Position numbers and translations under genes: made by a program. The notes beneath the pieces were generated by a model, which was given only the letters and a program-made list of their open reading frames with translations, was not told where the DNA came from and did not search any database. DNA of 64,000 bases from Rosa chinensis (taxonomy: Eukaryota; Streptophyta; Magnoliopsida; Rosales; Rosaceae). The first letter of the stretch is position 1. Each line of letters opens with the position of its first letter. The stretch is from positions 26,827,001-26,891,000 of the forward strand of contig NC_037092.1 in assembly GCF_002994745.2 (NCBI RefSeq), written 5' to 3'. This document shows positions 57,703 to 64,000 of the stretch, one piece after another.

Positions 57703-58819
57703 TCTTCCATCCATTATTTTATTCAATACCTATAATATATATACATACGTTTCAATATAACAATTAACAATTGACAAGCAAGATAGAAATCAGTAATGCA
57801 AATATGCAATTATGCAAAATTAAATGGCCTAAGTTTAGATATTCTCTCATTAAATGGTCTAAGCAAAATGAAATCAGTAATGCAAATTAAATGGCCACTA
57901 AGCTTACGGACAAACAATTATCAAACATCATGAACAACCGACCTCATGAACAAATAGCAAAAGTCCAAAACAATCAAACAATAAATTATCAAACATCATC
58001 AACAACCCATTCCCACTAGCCACTACAAATCTCAGATTCTCATATCAACCAAAAGTCCAAAACATGGGTAATCAGTTTACTTGGGATTCTGGGATTGAAG
58101 GAGTCATAGACTCGCTGTGGAGGTGGCTCAGGCATGGCCACGTGGAGCGGTGGAGGTGGTCGGACTGCTAGGACTCGCTGCTGGAAGGCGGAAGCAAAAT
58201 CGGACAGCAGGAGAATGGGAAAGTCTGAGAGTCGGGAGTGTCAACCTACAGCAGCAAAGCATTAGAGTGTGTGTGTGTGTGTGTATTATTTTTTTATTTG
58301 GGCTATACCCCTACTTGACAGATTTTGGCCCAAATTTTTCCTTGGGCTACAGCCCAAGTAGCCTTAGGCTTGGCTACGTCCCTGGCTTCAACTCACAAGA
58401 AGCTCATCAACCAACATAAGGTAACCCATTTGGGATTGTGAACGTTCATCAACCACGTACACGTCGCCTATGGACCCCTACTTGACAGATTTTGGCCCAA
58501 ATTTTTCCTTGGGCTACAGCCCAAGTAGCCTTAGACTTGGCTACGTCCCTGGCTTCAACTCACAAGAAGCTCATCAACCAACATAAGGTAACCCATTTGG
58601 GATTGTGAACGTTCATCAACCACGTACACGTCGCCTACTCCATATAGTGCATGCATTAGACAGACAAAGGAAAGAATCCTAGTGACTTGAACATTACTGA
58701 AAGAAGAGCCAGAAGAATAGTGGTCTCTAACCAAATGAAGAAGTGAATGGATCATGGATCAAAGGTTGAAGTACATAAAACCAAAAATCTGTAAATTAAA
58801 AATTACAAGCATAAATCTA

Positions 58820-58950
58820 ACTGACTCGTATGCTCCGAGATCCACTAACTTCAAATTCAGCAATCACTTAATCATTATCAATACTATCGGCAAACTCTTT
58901 TTCAATGTAGAGATCCATCAAATCATCAAGAAAGTCATCTTCCATCCGTC
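58820..58950 (-). pseudogene. hAT-like transposase C-terminal tail, copy 2
   Basis: Duplicate of the tail at 57590-57702, again DDLMDLYIEKEFADSIDND, but with a TAA where copy 1 has a TCA codon (SIDND*VIAEFEV). Present because the whole segment was duplicated. Confidence 0.55.
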
Positions 58951-59912
58951 ATTTTATTCAATACCTATTATATATATACATACGTTTCAATATAACAATT
59001 AACAATTGACAAGCAAGATAGAAATCAGTAATGCAAATATGCAAAATTAAATGGCCTAAGTTTAGATATTCTCTCATTAAATGGTCTAAGCAAAATGAAA
59101 TCAATAATGCAAATTAAATGGCCACTGAGCTTATGGACAAACATGGACCTCACAGACAAACAATTATCAAACATCATCAACAACCCATTCCCACTAGCCA
59201 CTACAAATCTCAGATTCTCAGATCAACCAAACCCATCAACATTCAACAACCCATTCCCACTGCAAATCTCCGATTCTCAGATCAACCAAACCCATCAACA
59301 ACCAATTCCCAATTTCCCACTACAAATCTCAGATTCTCAGATCAACCAAAAGTCCAAAACATGGGTAATCAATTTACCTGGGATTCTGGGATTGAAGGAG
59401 TCGTAGACTCGCAGTGGAGGTGGCTCAGGCATGGCCGCGTGGAGCGGTGGAGGTGGCTCGGACTGCCAGGACTCGCGACTGGAAGGCGGAAGCAAAATCA
59501 GGATAGCTGGAGACGGGGGAAAGTCTGAGAGTCGGGAGTGTCAACCTACAGCAGCAAAGCATTAGTGTGTGTGTGTGTGTGTGTGTGTGTATTATTTTTT
59601 TTATTTGGGCTATACCCCTACTTGCAAGATTTTGGCCCAAATTTTTCCTTGGGCTACAACCCAAGTAGCCTTAGGCTTGGCTACATCCCTGGCTTCAACT
59701 CACAAGAAGCTCATCAGCCAACATAAGGTAACCCATTTGGTATTGTGAACGTTCATCAACCACGTACACGTCGCCTACTCCATATAGTGCATGCATTAAA
59801 CACACAAAGGAAAGAATCCTAGAGACTTGAACATTGCTGAAAGAAGAGCCAGAAGAATAGTGGTCTCTAACCAAATGAAGAAGTGAATGGATCATGGATC
59901 AAAGGTTCAAGT

Positions 59913-60172
59913 CGGAGATCGACTCTAGTCGAGTTGATGCTCGAGCGGCTTTGGTTTTAGGGCAATAGAAACATAAGACTCCTAAGTAGATGTGATTGCG
60001 CGACCATTCCCGAAGTTGGAAAAAAGCCTCCTCTGTGGATACAACCATGTGGGAACGTATATGCATGCACCCAGTGTTTGATGTGAGAAACCTTAAGCTC
60101 TATTAGCCAGATCCAGAACACGTAATCGGCAACCGTCCCCACCATAAGACCTGTAGTAGATATCAAGCCACC
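59913..60172. other. Spacer
   Basis: No feature recognised between the duplicated segment and the Harbinger-like element. Confidence 0.4.
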
Positions 60173-60175
60173 TAA

Positions 60176-61291
60176 GGCCATCTCCAGTTGGAGAGGGCTA
60201 TATTGAGGTCAGTCCTATAATTTAGCCCTAAAAAATATTATTCTGTATTGATGAACTAGCAAACCATCTCCAAGTAAAGCAGGGCTAAATTTTAGCCCTT
60301 TAAAATATTTTATGGTTTTGCATTATTTTTTTTCAAATTTATGATTTTATTTGATTAATTTTTAGACAAAAATTGATTTTTTAAGGTGTACATTTGGATG
60401 AGGTATCTATGTGTTACTATAGATAACATTTTCGGATAAGATGAATAAAAGTTTTATTTCAACATTTTATTTCATAAATTAAATATTACATAATTAATGA
60501 TACAAAATCGTAAATTAAATCATTGATAGCATAATTGCCTACCGTTGGATTGCAATGGTTGTGGAACATAAGCCATTGATTTTTTTTGTCAAATCAATGC
60601 ATCCATGCATGTGTCAACCCCTCCCTTTTAAATATGTTGGATTTGTTTGTGGGTCCCGCCAGAGCCCAGGGGTCGTTTTGGGGCTATTTTTAGCCCTCTC
60701 CACCCCACTTTGGACCTGGGCCCACGTTTAGCTCTGTGGCAGTTTGCTTGCTAGAGTTTATAATTTGGATTAAATACTGTTTAGTCGTTGAGCTTTTGAC
60801 CATAAAACACTTCAGTCTCTGACCTTCTAATTTCACATGTTTAGCTCCTGTACTTCAAATTTTCAGACTAATAGGTCCTTGCCGTCTAAAAGTCGCAGTG
60901 AAATGTCTATTATGCCCTCAGTTCTTTTTTTTTTTTAATAAATTTATTCCTTTCTCTTTTTTTTATTTATTCTTTTTTCTTTATTTTATTTATTCTTTTT
61001 TTTTCAAACAGAAAGAAAGAAAGGGAAAAAAAAATCCTTTTCCAAAAAAAATTAATTAATTAATTAATTAAAAAAAAACTGAGGGCATAATAGACATTTC
61101 GCTGCGACTTTTAGACGGCAATGACCTATTGGTCTGAAATTTTGAAGTACAGGGACTAAACGTGTGAAATTAGAAGGTCATGGACTAAAATGTTTTATGG
61201 TCAAAAATTCAAGGACTAAACAGTATTTAGTCCTTATAATTTTCATAAAAGAGCTAGAGAGCCCAGTTTGGCCCTCCTATTGAAGATGGCC
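60176..61291. mobile_element. PIF/Harbinger-type MITE, 1116 bp including a nested MITE
   Basis: Ends GGCCATCTCCAGTTGGAG and the complement of GGCCATCTTCAATAGGAG, with a TAA duplication (60173-60175 and 61292-61294), the 3-bp TTA/TAA target of PIF/Harbinger elements. Both arms carry AGGGCTA/TAGCCC words. Removing the nested element leaves about 640 bp. No transposase. Confidence 0.85.
60767..61233. mobile_element. Long-inverted-repeat MITE (Mutator type) nested in the Harbinger MITE
   Basis: Ends GGATTAAATACTGTTTAGTC and the complement of GGACTAAATACTGTTTAGTC. Arms of about 190 bp are near-perfect inverted copies (for example TGAGGGCATAATAGACATTT in both). A perfect 9-bp duplication TTATAATTT lies at 60758-60766 and 61234-61242. 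The centre is a T-rich then A-rich run. Confidence 0.9.
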
Positions 61292-61294
61292 TAA

Positions 61295-62117
61295 GACCAA
61301 AGAAGTGGAGGAGATCCTAAAGACAGGTTACCGTAGCAAGGTGTTTGTAGTGAAGAGTTTTTCACCAAGTAGAAGGGGTTGCGAGACAAATTAAGAGACA
61401 ATTTGGGAGAAGAAAGAAGACCTCTAAACAGTTCAACCAAGAGACTGGAGGCTTGAAGACAATGTAGCAGTCAGTCGAGAACACGGACGACTCAAGTGGG
61501 GAGGTGGCACTTGCATGCCATAAGGGTGCTCAATTCGGATTTGTTGTTATTGTTGTTGTTGTTGTTGCCAGAAAGCAAGCTAGATAGAAGAGCAGCAGCT
61601 CCCTATCATTGTATTTTATAAGACAAGAAAAATACGAATTAATTTGGGAGGAGACTAAACCAAACCTCGGATCTGTAGAAAACAAATAAGAACAAGTTCT
61701 AGAAAATGAAATGGATGCGGCTATTGCCACCTTACTAATTATTTTTTATTCACCCTATATTTTCTTCTTACTCTACATATATTTTATTAGTTTCAAGTTT
61801 ACGTAGTTCATCCATTTGCACTATCCAAAATACCATTTTCCAATGTGGGGTTTAACTCGAATTCTATTTCTATTTGGCTTCCTCCACTTCTCCCTCTTTT
61901 AAAAGTTGTTAGCGTAACATGAGAACAATTGAAAATGATGAATGTTAAGAAACAAAGCGTTAGGGTTTAACTATTAATGAAGAGATTAAGAATGAAGTTT
62001 AAGTACGTGTTTTGTAGGGTGTAATAAGAAAAATAAATTGTAATTTTTAATAAGATATTATCCTTTATTGTAATTTTATATTAGAATATTTTAGTCTTTC
62101 TATAAATCATAAACTTG
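61295..62117. other. Unassigned spacer
   Basis: No gene. A GTT-repeat run is at about 61541-61567; the rest is unique-looking AT-rich sequence. Confidence 0.45.
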
Positions 62118-62120
62118 TAA

Positions 62121-62414
62121 AGCAACTCCAACAGCTTCCCTATAATTTTTGTATTATAGGGAAGCAAAAGTCAAAGCTTTAGCTATTTTTTCTTCTCCAA
62201 CTCCAACAGATTCCCTATTTTGCAGCAATCTCTAAAATCTCCATAATTCTTCCTTAAATTTTAGAGATTGCTGTAAATTTAGGGAATTTGGTTTTCTCTC
62301 TCTTCATTATCTCTAAAATAGGGATGGTTATAGGGAATGTGTTGGAGCAAAAGAGGCTCATTCTTCCCTAAAATAGAGTAAAATCAAAATATGGGGAAGC
62401 TGTTGGAGTTGCTC
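62121..62414. mobile_element. Harbinger/Tourist-like MITE, 294 bp
   Basis: Left end AGCAACTCCAACAGCTTCCC; right end the complement of GAGCAACTCCAACAGCTTCC. TAA flanks both sides (62118-62120 and 62415-62417). Internal GGAAGC and CTCTAAAAT words are also inverted. Non-coding. Confidence 0.85.
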
Positions 62415-62744
62415 TAAGGTGAACAAAGTAGTTAGTAGAGTGGTAATAGCCGCACCCCAAACGAAATTGAGGGAGACTTATTTGGTCAAATATTACAATG
62501 CAATTAATAAGATAAAAGATAGAAGTTGAGTATCACACTACAAATATATAGTATATAAATGTCATGTCACAATTAGTCAAACCGTCGGCTACCTTATTTT
62601 ATTCCCTAAAAATATGTGAAACACAAAATGTCATTAGAAAAATCTGATACAAGCACTTAAGCTAACTAAAACGAAGTTACCAGAGAAACATCAAAGAAGT
62701 TTTAATAAAATCAGGAATAACAGATTAATCAATACCTCTAGCTA

Positions 62745-62940
62745 TATGCTTCTAATCACGAAACCAAGTCAGCTCAATTGCTTCAATGACAGACATCACT
62801 TCCGCTGCAATTGAACTATGAATATCAAGACCAGAAGCAAAATCTCCACACATACACACACACACACACACAAAAGAAACAATGTCTCTACTAATTATCC
62901 CTAAAAGTAGCCCCATAACCTCCAATCCCCTCATCACTCC
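62745..62940 (-). mobile_element. LINE RNase H fragment, minus strand
   Basis: The minus strand reads GDFASGLDIHSSIAAEVMSV then IEAIELTWFRD, stop, KHIARGID. AE(V/L)...AI(E)LAW.RDW is the middle RNase H motif of plant LINE proteins. An (AC)n microsatellite (62850-62872) interrupts the coding part. Opposite in orientation to the LINE tail at 63238, so a separate insertion. Confidence 0.55.
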
Positions 62941-63237
62941 ATAAGACTTTATTTTAACTCAAAGAATCAATGGAGGGTGTCAATTAACCTCTATCACTCT
63001 AGCATGATCATTAGTAAAGCTTAGAGTAGCTTCCTTATATATGAGAAAGGACATTGTAGTATTTGGGGTCTATTTAAGATTAGAGTTTTTGTATTGAGAC
63101 CTCCATATTTGCTCACCTAACCTCTCATGCTCTTTACATATCTTTTGTACTTTTAAAAAGTAAAATTTGCTAATTGAACATCTTTCAAATACCCAATTGA
63201 ACCTTATTCATATAAGAGAATGGTCCAAAGCATTAAA

Positions 63238-63484
63238 CAGTGTGGCCCATAGATTGGCACACCTTACTAGTGTTGATTACTTAGATGATTACTGGTTAGA
63301 TGAGACTCCTGTGATTATCCGGGATGCTCTCTTTGAGGATTCTTGTACTAGTACTCAAGGTGTAGGTAATATGTCTCCCTCGCTATACAATCATCCTTCT
63401 TATTCTATTAATAATATTTTCTGACGTGGGGCTGAACCTCCCAGTTAGGCTGCGTTCCAAACCCGTTCAAAAAAAAAAAAAAGT
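63238..63484 (+). mobile_element. 5'-truncated LINE tail with 20-bp target duplication
   Basis: The sequence GAATGGTCC(A/G)AAGCATTAAA lies on both sides (63218-63237 and 63485-63504, one mismatch). Between them the frame reads NSVAHRLAHLTSVDYLDDYW then LDETPVIIRDALFED, the C-terminal RNase H end of a plant LINE, followed by a short 3' untranslated region and poly(A) at 63468-63482. A clear target-primed insertion of only about 245 bp. Confidence 0.88.
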
Positions 63485-63504
63485 GAATGGTCCGAAGCAT
63501 TAAA

Positions 63505-64000
63505 TATAGGCATTAAAGATCATCTTCAATGCAACCATAATAATTTATTTACCAAAAGAATTGACATAATTATTGAAAAATGATAAAAACTCGTAATTAA
63601 TTAAAAAATAATTATAAAGGCTTTCTTAAGCCTAATGTATCATGTTCAACTAAGGGTTTCCTCGACTTAGTTTTCATGCCTTATGCCGCAGTTTTATATA
63701 AGGTTGTGGAACTGAATAGGCTCATTCTCTTATTTTCTGTTTAGATTTGTATGATATGACGCTTCACAAACTTATTTGGTTAGTTTACATGAGGGTTTTC
63801 TATCCATCGTTTCTTGAGCTTGTTACATTGATGAGAAAAATCTTTGTCTAATCTTTTTATCGCTTGCATCGTAGTTTTCTCCTTGTATAATTCACCAAGT
63901 AATTTTGAATACATTTCCTCTTAATTTTTTTCTTCAAAAGCTTTCACAAAAAAAAAAAAAAAATGAGATTTGAAAATGAAAATGGATAATAAAAATATTG
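63505..64000. other. Unassigned right end of the window
   Basis: AT-rich, with a poly(A) run near 63948-63963; no gene or repeat end could be supported. Confidence 0.45.

Larger units (their letters stand above)
57538..59912. repeat. Segmental tandem duplication containing a hAT remnant
   Basis: The segment 57538-58468 recurs at 58768-59905 with small indels, and its right part (about 58308-58468, starting CCCCTACTTGACAG) also occurs as a short third copy at 58474-58640. All three copies end with the same GGCTTGGCTACGTCCCTG (or close) followed by the same flank GCTTCAACTCACAAG, so flanking DNA was copied too. (TG)n runs at 58266-58284 and 59564-59590 lie at equivalent places. Confidence 0.9.

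Overview
The window looks like nuclear DNA of a dicot plant. Genes are split by GT-AG introns, intergenic DNA is AT-rich, and transposable elements (TEs) of almost every plant class are present. The copia polyproteins look like those common in Rosaceae genomes, but no sequence here proves the family; treat that as a weak inference. Four host-gene loci or families are recognisable: a tandem REM-type B3 family (three copies, one intact), a MATE/DETOXIFICATION transporter (minus strand), an LpxK-like tetraacyldisaccharide 4'-kinase (plus strand) and a two-domain glyoxalase I (minus strand). Everything else that could be classified is TE or repeat.

Layout. 1-2.5 kb: mostly unassigned, with a broken DUF4283 fragment. 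2.5-9.6 kb: a young Ty1/copia element (minus strand) with 207-bp LTRs, a 5-bp target-site duplication (TSD), an open gag and a decayed pol; its leader carries an array of covarying hairpins and a MITE sitting in (TA)n. 10.8-12.7 kb: B3 copy 1, frameshifted. 12.8-18.1 kb: a second copia (plus strand), split by a 2.45-kb solo LTR; 18.1-20.9 kb: another solo LTR of the same family. 21-22.4 kb: two palindromic MITEs with nested hAT and retroposon insertions. 22.8-24.3 kb: B3 copy 2, intact (308 aa). 24.8-26.6 kb: a Mutator-like element (MULE). 27.6-34.8 kb: B3 copy 3, destroyed by a hAT element in intron 1, a 4.1-kb CACTA element in exon 2 and a further hAT remnant. The CACTA element carries pieces of two host genes (EMC2-like and MORF/DAG-like). 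35.0-37.5 kb: MATE gene with a tandemly duplicated last exon. 37.8-38.2 kb: LINE tail. 38.5-45 kb: a third, badly decayed copia (minus strand) with its own leader hairpins. 47.2-48.7 kb: second MULE. 50.7-53.4 kb: LpxK. 53.9-55.9 kb: glyoxalase I, tail-to-tail with LpxK. 57.3-59.9 kb: retroposon plus a segmentally duplicated hAT remnant. 60.2-63.5 kb: Harbinger-like and MULE-derived MITEs and LINE tails.

The host genes do not form a pathway. The strongest signals are (1) hairpin arrays with conserved loops and covarying stems in the 5' leaders of two different copia elements, (2) the gene-capturing CACTA element, (3) a MITE family found at dinucleotide microsatellites, (4) loss of two predicted metal ligands in domain 1 of the glyoxalase, and (5) the duplicated terminal exon of the MATE gene. 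All calls come from reading sequence and recalled family motifs; no database search was run.
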